Shown: positions 48,881 through 58,770 of the stretch, piece after piece
Numbering within the stretch: the first letter of the stretch is position 1
Layout: each line of letters begins with the position of its first letter
DNA from: Alphaproteobacteria bacterium
GTDB taxonomy: Bacteria; Pseudomonadota; Alphaproteobacteria; Micropepsales; Micropepsaceae
Reading direction: 5' to 3'
Assembly: GCA_018971835.1 (NCBI GenBank)
Contig: JAGWZW010000003.1
Coordinates: 1-64,000, forward strand
Length of the DNA: 64,000 bases
Program-made: the position numbers and the translations under genes
Notes under the pieces: generated by a model
Database searches by the model: none
Told to the model about the DNA's origin: nothing
What the model saw: the letters and a program-made list of their open reading frames with translations, nothing else

Positions 48881-49651
48881 ATGGCCAGGCCATTTCTTGC
48901 AATCGCTGTGCTGCTGGCGCTGGCACCTGCCGTCGCATCGCCGGCCTTTGCACAATCCTCGCTGGCCGAGCGGCTTCAGAGCGAGCGGCTGGGCGCGGCC
49001 CGCACCGGCACCTATCAGGCCGGCGATCACATAACCTTCATGCTCGACCGTGACGGCGCGCATTATCTGCTGCGCTTTGCCGGCGATCCCGAGATATTCG
49101 TGCTTTATGCCGACCATACCGCGCTGGGCGGACGGGTGCTGAAATATGACACCAACCAATCGGTCCTCGGCGTTGCGGGCTGGGGCGCCATTACGCTTTA
49201 CACCGCGAACAATCCGAACGGCCTGCCCGCCACGCGCATCGGCGATTCGACGCCGCCGGCCGCGCCCGACGTCTCGCTGGACGCGCTGATGCAGGCGGCT
49301 TCGGACGAAGCCGAGCACCTGGCCTACACCGATCACCTGGCCATCAGCTTCAGCACCGACTGGAACGGGTTGGCCGCCGATCCCGGCCTGCGTGCGCTCT
49401 GCTTCGATACTATCGAGAACACCGGGCGCGGGCTCGAACGTTTCGCCGCCTCGCCGGCCGGGGCGCACGTGCTCAAGGGCCGCGTCAACGCCGTGCTGGT
49501 TCAGACCAGCGGCCGGCCGACGCTGCAACTCAGAAACGGGCAGCTGATCGTCACCTACGATCCGAGCCAGGGCTATGCGGGCCGCGCCTCCTCGCGGGCC
49601 ATTGCCCACGCGCTGGGCACCATCTTCGGCCTCAAGGCAGCGCAGAATTAA
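48881..49651 (+). CDS. Secreted DUF4908-like protein
   Basis: The 256-residue protein has a signal peptide (residues 1-24, FLAIAVLLALAPAVA, cleavage AFA-QS). The body contains TYQAGDHITFMLDRDGAHYLLRFAGDPEIFVL near 43-74 and GWGAITLYTANNPNGLPATR near 101-120, matching my recollection of DUF4908 secreted proteins of Caulobacter-type bacteria. Function unknown. Its stop overlaps the convergent cupin stop by 4 nt. Confidence 0.7.
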   Translation: MARPFLAIAVLLALAPAVASPAFAQSSLAERLQSERLGAARTGTYQAGDHITFMLDRDGAHYLLRFAGDPEIFVLYADHTALGGRVLKYDTNQSVLGVAGWGAITLYTANNPNGLPATRIGDSTPPAAPDVSLDALMQAASDEAEHLAYTDHLAISFSTDWNGLAADPGLRALCFDTIENTGRGLERFAASPAGAHVLKGRVNAVLVQTSGRPTLQLRNGQLIVTYDPSQGYAGRASSRAIAHALGTIFGLKAAQN

Positions 49652-50082
49652 CCGCCAACTGGCGCCCAACCCGGCGGCGCCAGCTCGAAGCCCGCAAACT
49701 CGAAGCCCGGCGCCACCGTGCAGCCCACCAGCGTATAGGCGCCGAGGCTGCGCGCGGCCTGCCACACGCCCTTGGGCACTACCAATTGCGGCTGCTGATC
49801 CTCCTCCACCGCGTGGCCCAGCACATGATGCACCGGCGCCCCTTCGCCCCCGGCCAGCGACAGGCGAAGCGGTGCGCCACGGTAGAAATGCCAGGTCTCC
49901 ACCGCATCTACACGATGCCAGTGCGACGCCTCGCCTTCCCGCAGCAGGAAATAGATGGCGGTGGAGTGGGCGCGGGCCCCCTCGCTGCCGGAATCGCGAA
50001 ACGTCTCGCGGAACCAGCCGCCCTCGGGATGGGGGCGGAGCACCAGATGGCGGATGATGCGGTCAGCTTCGCTCTCGGTCAT
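49648..50082 (-). CDS. DUF985 cupin-fold protein
   Basis: From ATG 50082 (MTESEADRIIRHLVL) the protein is 144 residues. RPHPEGGWFRETFRD near 17-31, STAIYFLLREGEASHWHRVDAVETWHFYRGAPL near 40-72 and a late VGCTVAPGFEFAGFELA segment match DUF985 cupins, with His54 and His56 as likely metal ligands. Function unknown. It is convergent with the DUF4908-like gene. Confidence 0.87.
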   Translation of the reverse strand: MTESEADRIIRHLVLRPHPEGGWFRETFRDSGSEGARAHSTAIYFLLREGEASHWHRVDAVETWHFYRGAPLRLSLAGGEGAPVHHVLGHAVEEDQQPQLVVPKGVWQAARSLGAYTLVGCTVAPGFEFAGFELAPPGWAPVGG

Positions 50083-50143
50083 GTCTTGCTCTCGAAACCT
50101 GTGGAAAACAGCCCGCAGCAACCGCGAATCCGGTCTGCCGGCC

Positions 50144-50158
50144 TTAATGAAATCTTAA
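50144..50158. promoter_or_regulatory. CtrA-type binding box
   Basis: TTAATGAAATCTTAA is exactly TTAA-N7-TTAA, the CtrA recognition pattern in alphaproteobacteria. It lies 53 nt before the membrane protein ATG at 50211 and 62 nt before the divergent cupin ATG, so either gene may be a cell-cycle target. Confidence 0.6.
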
Positions 50159-50210
50159 TATGCCGGCGTGCAGCGTAACCTTGCAATTCCAGCGACTCGG
50201 CGGGTGCGCC

Positions 50211-50924
50211 ATGTCCGGCAAGAAAGCAAAGCTTTACGACGCCACGGTCCCCGGGGTTCAGCGGCCGGTTCCGGCCCCCGCGAGCGAGGCCCTACACCCC
50301 GACATGATGCGGCTGGCGGCGCTGCACCGCGAAGCCGAGGAGACCGCCCTGCTGGCCAACCTGCTGGGCCGGGCGCCCTATGCCGCGGCCTTCCTGGCGC
50401 TGGCCGCCGTGCTGCTGGCTGGCCCGGCCGCCGCCACGGAATCGCTTGCCCCACTCGTCGTCTGGCTGGGGCTGGTGGCGCTGGGGCTGGGTGCCGCGGT
50501 GCGGGCCTATGCCCGGACCATCGGTGCGCCGTTCGAACGGGCCTCGCTGCATCGCTTCGCGCAGGATCTGGGCGCGGTGCTGACCTATATGGGCTTTGCC
50601 TGGGGCGCGGGCGCCTTTCTCGCCCTGCCGGTGACGGCTGGCCCACTGGCAGCGGCCTCGTTTGCCGTTCTGCCTCCGGTTGCGGTCGCCGCATCGCTGC
50701 GCAACCGGATGGCGGCGTTGCAGTTCCTGGCTCCGGCCACCTTGCTCTCGGCGTTTGCGGCGGTGCTGCGCCCCCTGCCCGACGGCGCGCTGGCATCGGC
50801 GCTGATCCTGCTGGCCGCCGCCGCGGTCGCCGGCATCGCCACCTGGCTCGGCCACCGGCCGGGCCGCGGACACAGCCTTCTCAGGCTTGCAGAGCTGCCT
50901 TTCGGCAAACACAGAGCTTTGTAA
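50211..50924 (+). CDS. Hypothetical membrane protein
   Basis: From ATG 50211 (MSGKKAKLYDATVPG) the protein is 237 residues. Residues 1-55 are soluble; about six hydrophobic segments follow from 57 to 225, with Ala/Leu-rich composition. No recognised family. It is preceded by a CtrA-type box and followed after 138 nt by the NAD-glutamate dehydrogenase. The start could instead be GTG or ATG within 50160-50210. Confidence 0.6.
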   Translation: MSGKKAKLYDATVPGVQRPVPAPASEALHPDMMRLAALHREAEETALLANLLGRAPYAAAFLALAAVLLAGPAAATESLAPLVVWLGLVALGLGAAVRAYARTIGAPFERASLHRFAQDLGAVLTYMGFAWGAGAFLALPVTAGPLAAASFAVLPPVAVAASLRNRMAALQFLAPATLLSAFAAVLRPLPDGALASALILLAAAAVAGIATWLGHRPGRGHSLLRLAELPFGKHRAL

Positions 50925-51062
50925 CTTTATTATCCTATGCGGCAGAGGTAGTTTCCGCGCCGTTGGCGTTAACGCTATCCTTGCGTCCTGCTTCTAGGCT
51001 GGCCCGGTCGAAACCGTCTTCAAGCGGGCCTGCGAGGCGATTCGGACGCGACCTGCGATTGG

Positions 51063-54000
51063 ATGATCATGACTGCTGAAGCCGCCAAAGCCGCCGCGGA
51101 CTGCGCTGGCGCATTTTCCACCCATTCCGACGACCCCGAAGCCGCCCGGCGCATGGCCGAAGGCGCTGCCCTGCTGCGCGCCTCATCGCCGGCTGTCGGC
51201 GAGTTCTACCGCGCGCTCTACCGGGACGCGACCGCGGAAGACCTGTCCCGCTACGACGCCGCCTCGCTGGCGGAACTGGCCAGCGAGGTGTTCGCCCGCT
51301 CCGCCGCCCGCAAACCGGGCGAGCCGCTGGTCGAACACTTCGCCTTCAAGGCTTCAAGCCACGATCTTACGCGCAACGAATCGGTGCTGCTCGCCGTTAA
51401 CGACGACATGCCGTTCCTCTTCGATTCGCTGATCGGCGAGATGAGCGCGCAGGGCGCACGCGTGCGTGCCCTGTTTCACCCCATCGTGGCGGTGAGCCGC
51501 GATGCGGAGGGCCAACGCGGCCACGGCACCGCCATCCGCGAGAGCGTGATCGTGCTGGTGCTGGCGCCGGTGGTCGGCCGCGAACGGCAGCAGGCCCTCG
51601 TCAAGGGCGCCGAAAACGTCTTCCGCCAGGTGCGATTGGCGGTGCGCGACTGGCGCAAGATGCAGACCCACCTGGCCGAAACCATCGACCGGCTCAAGCA
51701 GTTTCCCCCGCCCGTGTCGCCGGAGGAACTGAATGAAAGCCTCGCCTTCCTCACCTGGGCCGGCGACAACCATTTCACCTTCCTGGGCTGCCGCGACTAT
51801 GCCTATTCCGAGGAGAACGGCGGGCGCCTGGATCCGGTCAACGATTCGGGCCTCGGCGTGCTCGCCGATGCCGACGTGCGCATCCTGCGCCGCGACCGCG
51901 GCCCCGGCACGCTGAGCGAGGAAGCGCACGAATTCCTCACCCAGCCTTCGCCGCTCATCATCACCAAGTCCAACGAACGCTCGGTGGTGCACCGGCGCGT
52001 CCATATGGATTATGTCGGCGTGAAGACCTTTGACGCGCTGGGCAAGCTGACGGGCGAGCGTCGCTTCGTGGGCCTGTTCACCTCCGGCGCCTACAGCCGG
52101 CGGCCGGGCGAGATTCCGCTGCTGCGCCGCAAGGTAAATCGCGTGCGCGAGCGCGCGGGCCTGCCGGCCGACAGCCACGACGGCAAGGCGCTGGCCCATA
52201 TTCTCGACGCCTATCCGCGCGACGAACTGTTCCAGGTGAGCGAGGACGAACTCTTCACCATCGCGATGGGCATCCTGCGCCTGGGCGAGCGGCCGAAAGT
52301 GCGCGTGTTCCTGCGCTTCGACCGCTTCGACCGTTTCGTCTCCGCCCTCGTCTACGTGCCGCGCGACCGCTACGACACCGAAGCACGCGAAACCATCCAC
52401 GCCATCCTGGCCAAGGCCTTCGACGGGTATATGTCCGCGGCCACACCGACCATCGACGAATCCGTCCTGGCCCGCGTGCATTACATCATCGGCCGCAGCG
52501 AAGGCCCACGGCCCGAGGTCGATATCCACGCGCTGGAGGCCGAAATCCGCGCCGCCATCCGCACCTGGGCAGATGGCTTCGCCGACGCGCTTGCCATCAC
52601 CCACGGCGAGAGCGAAGGCGCGCGCCTGTTCGCCGAACATCACAATGCCTTTCCCGCTCGCTATCGCGACGCCTTCACGCCCGAGGAAGCGGTGCGCGAC
52701 CTCGATGAACTCTCCGCCCTGGCCGCCTCCGGCAACGGCACCGCCATCCACGCCCGCGCCTATCGCCTGTCCGACGACGCGCACGATGCGCTGCGCCTCA
52801 AGCTCTATGTGCTGAGCGACATGCTGCCGCTGTCCGCCAGCCTGCCGGTGTTCGAGAACCTGGGTTTCAGGGTGATCGCCGAGGACAGCTATCCCGTCAC
52901 GCTGAGCGCCGGCCACGGCTGGAACGGCACTGCCGCGGTGCTCGATTTCCTGATGGAGCGCGCCGACGACGGCGTCGTCCATCTCCCCGACATCAAGGAC
53001 CGGCTCGAAGAGGCCTTTCACGCCATCGTGGCGGGCGAAGCGGAATCGGATGGCTTCAACCGTCTCGTCATCGGCGCGGAACTCGCATGGCGCGACGTCA
53101 CCATCTTGCGCACCGTGGCGAAATATCTGCGCCAGGCCGGCATCGCCTTCAGCCAGGACTATATGGAACAGACGCTCGCCCGTAACCCGGATATCGCCGG
53201 GCTGGTCGTCGAACTGTTCCACGCTCTCCACGATCCGGCGCAGGACGACAAGGCCCGCGAACGTGCCGCCTCCGCCATCCGCGCGCGCATTGATGCGGCG
53301 CTCGCCGATGTGCCGAGCCTTGATGACGACCGCATCATCCGCCGCATCCGCAATGTGGTGGACTGCACGCTGCGCACCAGTTTCTACCAGCGCGACGCCG
53401 CCGGAAAACCCAAGCCCTATCTCGCCATCAAGCTTGATTCCCGCAAGCTGGACGAACTGCCGGCGCCGCGGCCGTTGGTCGAGATATTCGTCTATTGCCC
53501 GGAAGTCGAAGCCGTGCACCTGCGCTTCGGCAAGGTGGCGCGCGGCGGCATCCGCTGGTCCGACCGGCGCGAGGATTTCCGCACCGAGATTCTGGGCCTG
53601 GTGAAGGCGCAGCAGGTGAAGAATGCGGTGATCGTGCCGGTCGGCGCCAAGGGCGGCTTCTTCCCCAAGCGGTTGCCGGTCAACGCGCCGCGCGAAGAGG
53701 TGCAGGCCGTCGCGATCGAAGCCTACAAGACCTTCATCAACGCGCTACTCGACCTCACCGACAATATCGACCATGCCGGCGCCGTGGTGCCGCCTGACAA
53801 CGTGGTGCGCAACGACGCCGACGATCCCTATCTCGTCGTCGCCGCCGACAAGGGCACCGCCACCTTCTCCGATATTGCCAACGGAATCGCGGAAGGCCGC
53901 GGCTTCTGGCTGGGCGATGCCTTCGCCTCCGGCGGCAGCCACGGCTACGACCACAAGAAGATGGGCATTACCGCCAAAGGCGCCTGGGAAGCGGTGAAGC

Positions 54001-55952
54001 GGCATTTCCGCGAACTGGGCCGCGACATCCAATGCGAGCCCTTCACCGTCATCGGCGTGGGCGACATGTCGGGCGACGTCTTCGGCAACGGCATGCTGCT
54101 GTCGAAGCAGACGCGGCTGCTGGCCGCCTTCGACCACCGCCACATCTTCATCGATCCCGATCCCGATGCGGAAAAGAGCTGGAACGAACGTGCGCGCATG
54201 TTCGCGCTGCCCCGTTCGAGCTGGGCGGATTACGACAAGGCGCTGATCTCCAAGGGCGGCGGCATCTTCCCGCGCACCGCCAAGGAAATCGCGCTCACGC
54301 CCGAAATGAAGGCGCTGACCGGCGTTTCCGCCGACAAGCTGGCGCCGGCCGATCTCATCAAGGCGTTGCTGAAAGCCGAAGTCGATCTGCTCTGGTTCGG
54401 CGGCATCGGCACCTATGTGAAAGCCTCGACGCAGAACAATCTCGATGTCGGCGATCGCGCCAACGACGCGCTGCGCGTCGACGGCCGCGACATCCGCGCC
54501 AAGGTGGTGGGCGAAGGCGCCAACCTTGGGGCGACCCAGCTCGGCCGCGTCGAATATGCCCTCAAGGGCGGGCGTATCAACACCGACGCCATCGACAATT
54601 CGGCCGGCGTGGACACCTCGGACCACGAGGTCAACCTGAAGATTCTCTTCAGCGGTCCCTTGCGCCGCGGCGAACTGAGCGGCGAGGCGCGCGACACGCT
54701 GCTCGAAGCCATGACCGAGGATGTCGCCCATCATGTGCTGGCGGACAATTACAACCAGACGCTGGCGCTTTCGATTGCGCAGGCGCGCGGGGCCCTCGAC
54801 CTGGATTCGCATGGCCGCTACATCCGCGACCTGGAGCGGCGCGGCAAGCTCGACCGCGCCGTGGAATTCCTGCCCGACGACGAAAGCTTGCGCAAACGCG
54901 CGCAGGAAGGCCGCAGCCTGACGCGGCCGGAGCTGGCGGTGCTGCTGGCCTATTCCAAGCTCGACCTCGCCGCCGAGATCGTGAAGAGCACACTGCCGGA
55001 CGATCCCCATTTCGCCGCCGAACTGGAAAGCTATTTCCCGCCTGCGGCCGTGCAGAAATTCCGCGGCGAGATGGAAGGCCATCGCCTGCGCCGTGAAATC
55101 ATCACCACGGTGCTGACCAACCAGATCGTCAATCTCGCGGGGCCGGTGTTCGTGCACCGCATGAAGGAAACCTCCAGCGCCCCAGCCGCGCGCGTGGCCC
55201 GCGCCTATATCGTGACCGACGGCGCCTTCGGCCTTTCCGCGCTCAAGACGCGCATCGACGCGCTCGACGGCAAGGTGCCTGCGCGCGTCCAGATCGGCAT
55301 ATATGCCGAGGCGACCGAACTGTTGCGCCGTCTTGGCCTCTGGTTCCTGGTCAATGTGCCGGCAGATGAAGAGCTTACGGATGTGGTGACGCGCTATCGC
55401 GCCGGCGTGGACGCGCTGCGCGGCACGTTTTCCACGCTGGTGTCCGACTACGAAATGGATGCCACGCTCGCCCGCATCAAAGAACTGGAAGAAGCCGGCG
55501 TGCCGCACGACCTGGCCGACGATGTGGGCGCGCTGCCGCTGTGGAGCACGGCGCCGGAGATCGTTCATCTTGCCCATGCGCGCGGACTGGGGCTCGACCT
55601 CGTGGCGGGGGCCTATTTTGCGGTGGGCGAGACGGTGGGCCTGGACCGCCTGCGCGGGCTGGCTTCGCGCATCGCCGCCGCCGAACACTGGGACCGCCTC
55701 GCCATCCGCCGCATCGTCGACGATCTGTTCGCCGGCCAGCGCGCGCTTGCCGGGCAGGTGCTGGCCGGAATCGAGGCGAAAGAGGGCAGCCGCGAGGATG
55801 GCGCCAAGGCCGTCGAAGCCTGGGCAGGCAAGCATGCCGATGCGCTGGCCCGCACCAAGAGCTTCCTGGCCGAGTTGGAACGCACGGGCGACCTGTCCAT
55901 CGCCAAGCTGACGCTGGCCAACAGCCAGGTGCATGCGCTGGCCGGACACTGA
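51063..55952 (+). CDS. NAD-specific glutamate dehydrogenase, 180-kDa class
   Basis: The 1629-residue protein is a full-length member of the large NAD-GDH family, which deaminates glutamate to 2-oxoglutarate. N-terminal ACT-like regulatory domains (residues ~40-480; SVLLAVNDDMPFLFDSLIGEM near 105) precede the catalytic domain with VPVGAKGGFFPKR near 860, holding the active-site Lys, and GVGDMSGDVFGNGMLLS near 997 in the NAD-binding part; a long C-terminal helical domain follows. The length is the family norm. Long antisense frames over this gene are artefacts of GC content. It ends at a bidirectional terminator. Confidence 0.95.
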   Translation: MIMTAEAAKAAADCAGAFSTHSDDPEAARRMAEGAALLRASSPAVGEFYRALYRDATAEDLSRYDAASLAELASEVFARSAARKPGEPLVEHFAFKASSHDLTRNESVLLAVNDDMPFLFDSLIGEMSAQGARVRALFHPIVAVSRDAEGQRGHGTAIRESVIVLVLAPVVGRERQQALVKGAENVFRQVRLAVRDWRKMQTHLAETIDRLKQFPPPVSPEELNESLAFLTWAGDNHFTFLGCRDYAYSEENGGRLDPVNDSGLGVLADADVRILRRDRGPGTLSEEAHEFLTQPSPLIITKSNERSVVHRRVHMDYVGVKTFDALGKLTGERRFVGLFTSGAYSRRPGEIPLLRRKVNRVRERAGLPADSHDGKALAHILDAYPRDELFQVSEDELFTIAMGILRLGERPKVRVFLRFDRFDRFVSALVYVPRDRYDTEARETIHAILAKAFDGYMSAATPTIDESVLARVHYIIGRSEGPRPEVDIHALEAEIRAAIRTWADGFADALAITHGESEGARLFAEHHNAFPARYRDAFTPEEAVRDLDELSALAASGNGTAIHARAYRLSDDAHDALRLKLYVLSDMLPLSASLPVFENLGFRVIAEDSYPVTLSAGHGWNGTAAVLDFLMERADDGVVHLPDIKDRLEEAFHAIVAGEAESDGFNRLVIGAELAWRDVTILRTVAKYLRQAGIAFSQDYMEQTLARNPDIAGLVVELFHALHDPAQDDKARERAASAIRARIDAALADVPSLDDDRIIRRIRNVVDCTLRTSFYQRDAAGKPKPYLAIKLDSRKLDELPAPRPLVEIFVYCPEVEAVHLRFGKVARGGIRWSDRREDFRTEILGLVKAQQVKNAVIVPVGAKGGFFPKRLPVNAPREEVQAVAIEAYKTFINALLDLTDNIDHAGAVVPPDNVVRNDADDPYLVVAADKGTATFSDIANGIAEGRGFWLGDAFASGGSHGYDHKKMGITAKGAWEAVKRHFRELGRDIQCEPFTVIGVGDMSGDVFGNGMLLSKQTRLLAAFDHRHIFIDPDPDAEKSWNERARMFALPRSSWADYDKALISKGGGIFPRTAKEIALTPEMKALTGVSADKLAPADLIKALLKAEVDLLWFGGIGTYVKASTQNNLDVGDRANDALRVDGRDIRAKVVGEGANLGATQLGRVEYALKGGRINTDAIDNSAGVDTSDHEVNLKILFSGPLRRGELSGEARDTLLEAMTEDVAHHVLADNYNQTLALSIAQARGALDLDSHGRYIRDLERRGKLDRAVEFLPDDESLRKRAQEGRSLTRPELAVLLAYSKLDLAAEIVKSTLPDDPHFAAELESYFPPAAVQKFRGEMEGHRLRREIITTVLTNQIVNLAGPVFVHRMKETSSAPAARVARAYIVTDGAFGLSALKTRIDALDGKVPARVQIGIYAEATELLRRLGLWFLVNVPADEELTDVVTRYRAGVDALRGTFSTLVSDYEMDATLARIKELEEAGVPHDLADDVGALPLWSTAPEIVHLAHARGLGLDLVAGAYFAVGETVGLDRLRGLASRIAAAEHWDRLAIRRIVDDLFAGQRALAGQVLAGIEAKEGSREDGAKAVEAWAGKHADALARTKSFLAELERTGDLSIAKLTLANSQVHALAGH

Positions 55953-55960
55953 GCAAGGCA

Positions 55961-55986
55961 AAAGGGGCGGATCACTCCGCCCCTTT
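55961..55986. terminator. Bidirectional terminator
   Basis: AAAGGGGCGGA / TCCGCCCCTTT form an 11-bp stem with a TCAC loop, between the convergent GDH and SDR genes, with A-rich and T-rich ends. Confidence 0.88.
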
Positions 55987-56006
55987 GTCGCGCCAACGAG
56001 ATGTAC

Positions 56007-56789
<783 letters not shown>

Positions 56790-56917
56790 GCCGTGTCCCT
56801 TCCTTGGCCGAATATCGCGGCAGGAGTCTTAGACCGTCCGCCGGGCCCAGGAAAAGATTGACGCTGCGTCAGCTTCGAGGGCTTTCATCGCCCGGCCCGG
56901 CACCCGATATTGGAGGG

Positions 56918-57301
56918 ATGCGGAACGAGCTTCCCGATCTCGCCAAGGCCCAGCTTCCCGCCGTGCTGGCCCGCAACACGCGCAAGGTAGAGCAGAGCTT
57001 CTGGCGGAAGCTGCTGAAGGTGGCCGGGCGCATTCCCTTCGCGGAGGATGCGGCGGCGGCCTATTTCTGCGCCGCCGATCCGGTGACGCCCAGTTCGGTG
57101 AAGGGCGTGTTGATCGCAGCCCTGGCCTATTTCGTGACGCCGGTGGACCTGATCCCCGATTTCATCGCCGGCATCGGCTTCACCGACGATGCGGCGGTGC
57201 TGGCGATGGCGCTCAGCCTGGTGGCCGGCCACATCAAGCCGCGCCATCGTGAGCGGGCGCGCGCGGCGCTCGGCCTGCCGCCGCTGCCGGACCAGGACTG
57301 A
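56918..57301 (+). CDS. DUF1232 (YkvA-like) protein
   Basis: The frame opens earlier, but I choose ATG 56918 (MRNELPDLAK), which gives 127 residues; GGAGG lies only 1 nt before it, so the true start could be a codon or two away. The DUF1232 core is AYFVTPVDLIPDFIAGIGFTDDA near 77-99, with one or two hydrophobic segments. The family is widespread and uncharacterised, often near envelope genes. Its stop abuts the PilZ gene stop, tail to tail. Confidence 0.85.
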   Translation: MRNELPDLAKAQLPAVLARNTRKVEQSFWRKLLKVAGRIPFAEDAAAAYFCAADPVTPSSVKGVLIAALAYFVTPVDLIPDFIAGIGFTDDAAVLAMALSLVAGHIKPRHRERARAALGLPPLPDQD

Positions 57302-57940
57302 TCAGCGCGCGGCTGCGACGTTGGGCAGAGCCTGGCGCTCGGCGGGCACCGCCGCCGGCACGGGCGTGACGAATTCGATGGCGATGCCGTCTTCGTGATG
57401 GCGTGCGATGCGGCCGGCCATCTGGCCGATCAACACGATCTCGCCGACCGGCGGACGCCGTTCGGTCTTCAGCGACACCCCGCCCAGCGACAGGTCCAGC
57501 ACCTCGCAGGAGACGATCTCGCCATTGGCACGGGTGAAGCGGGCCAGTCCCTTGGTGGGCGTACGGTCGTGGCGGCGGATCACCGTGTCGTCCACCATGC
57601 CGCGGTTGATGAAAACCGTGAGCTGCTCGACGATGCGCTCGCGCTTCAGGGCCGAGCAGTGGAACTGCACGCCGAAGGCCGCGCCTGTCAGCCGCACGAC
57701 ATCGCCCTCCAGGCGGCCGAAACCGTCGACATAGAGAATGACAGTGGTGTCGGTCGGCAAATCGAATTCGCAGGTGATCCGGGCGCCGCCCGGTGACAGG
57801 TCCAGTACCTTGCAGGGCGCCTCGCGCTGGTCGCTCGGCAGGAAAATCTTTCCGTCGAGATCGACGTCGATACGCCGATAGCGGCGGCGATCCGCCTGCG
57901 CCCGCGCGAGTACCGCTTCCCGGTCAATTGCCATTATCAT
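57302..57940 (-). CDS. Double PilZ domain protein
   Basis: The 212-residue protein has two PilZ domains. The first has RRRYRRIDVDLDGKIF near 17-32 and CKVLDLSPGGARI near 42, matching RxxxR and D/NxSxxG. The second shows CEVLDLSLGGVSL near 146 with upstream TKGLARFT instead of the RxxxR, so only the first copy looks fit to bind c-di-GMP. The presence of an EAL protein at 40667 suggests shared c-di-GMP signalling. It is divergent from the lipoprotein gene. Confidence 0.88.
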   Translation of the reverse strand: MIMAIDREAVLARAQADRRRYRRIDVDLDGKIFLPSDQREAPCKVLDLSPGGARITCEFDLPTDTTVILYVDGFGRLEGDVVRLTGAAFGVQFHCSALKRERIVEQLTVFINRGMVDDTVIRRHDRTPTKGLARFTRANGEIVSCEVLDLSLGGVSLKTERRPPVGEIVLIGQMAGRIARHHEDGIAIEFVTPVPAAVPAERQALPNVAAAR

Positions 57941-58135
57941 GCGCCGGGGCGAGACACCCCGGTCCTCGATGACTTGCCTGCCTCACCGAAGTTTAAGAAA
58001 AGAGGGTCAACACAGGGTTTACGTTTGCCGGGTCCGGTCATTTTTCCGGCGATTTTTCCTTCCGGCCCACCCTTAACCTGCTGGCCGCCCCAAGCTATAG
58101 CAACGGCGCTGCTTTTTATCCCAGGAGTTTCAACG
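57941..58135. other. Divergent control region of PilZ and lipoprotein genes
   Basis: The 195-nt gap contains TTTAAGAAAAG near 57991 and a GGAG ribosome site at 58124, but I see no clear promoter, repeat or RNA. Confidence 0.35.
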
Positions 58136-58681
58136 ATGGCGTCCCCCTCTCGACGGAACCGCGTGCTGCCCTGCCTTGTCCTGGCGGCAGCCTTTGCCCT
58201 CAGCGGCTGCGCGAGCGACACGCCCTTCGACAACCTGAAGGGGGCCCAGCCCAGCGGCTCGCCCTTCGCCAGGGCGCTGTTCACGGACTACGCCTATCTG
58301 GCCCGTTCCTTCGGCCTGCAGAACGCCCCCTCCGGCACCGCCTTTGACGCCGCCGGCTCGCTCTCGCTGGCGGCAGTGGACAGCGAAACGGCCACCGTCG
58401 CCAATACCTATGCCAGCAAAGCCCTGACCGCCTCCAAGGGCGAGGAGCCTTTGCCCGAAGGCGCCCCGCCGGACGACCAGGTTGCCGAGAACCTCCGCCT
58501 GCGGCTGTTGCGTGCCCTCAACCACGGCCGCGCCAAGGCCCCGGTCCTGGCAGCGCAAACCCAGGTCGAGTTCGACTGCTGGATCCTGAACGGCACGGTG
58601 GACGAGCTGGCCGCGGCCTCCGCCCAATGCCGGAGCGGCTTCATGGCCAGCCTGTCCCGGCTCGAAAGCGCCGCGCAATAG
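58136..58681 (+). CDS. Lipoprotein resembling the N-domain of OmpA-family lipoproteins
   Basis: From ATG 58136, with AGGAG upstream, the protein is 181 residues and has a lipobox FALSGCAS (Cys27). The C-terminal VEFDCWILNGTVDELAAASAQCRSGF resembles the N-terminal part of alphaproteobacterial OmpA-family lipoproteins, here without the OmpA peptidoglycan-binding domain. It is probably an outer-membrane lipoprotein. A 90-nt gap separates it from the GMC gene. Confidence 0.75.
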   Translation: MASPSRRNRVLPCLVLAAAFALSGCASDTPFDNLKGAQPSGSPFARALFTDYAYLARSFGLQNAPSGTAFDAAGSLSLAAVDSETATVANTYASKALTASKGEEPLPEGAPPDDQVAENLRLRLLRALNHGRAKAPVLAAQTQVEFDCWILNGTVDELAAASAQCRSGFMASLSRLESAAQ

Positions 58682-58770
58682 TCTTGCGGGCCGGCCCTGC
58701 AAATTCGCGACACCGGCGTCAGCTTTGGTCTAAGCTCGGGTCCGAGAGGAATTCGCAGCCGGACCCCATC

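Noticed and set aside
51354..55961. 721- and 738-codon minus-strand frames over the glutamate dehydrogenase
   Set aside because: Both are mirror frames of a strongly coding GDH gene with His/Arg/Gly/Asp bias and no recognisable domain.
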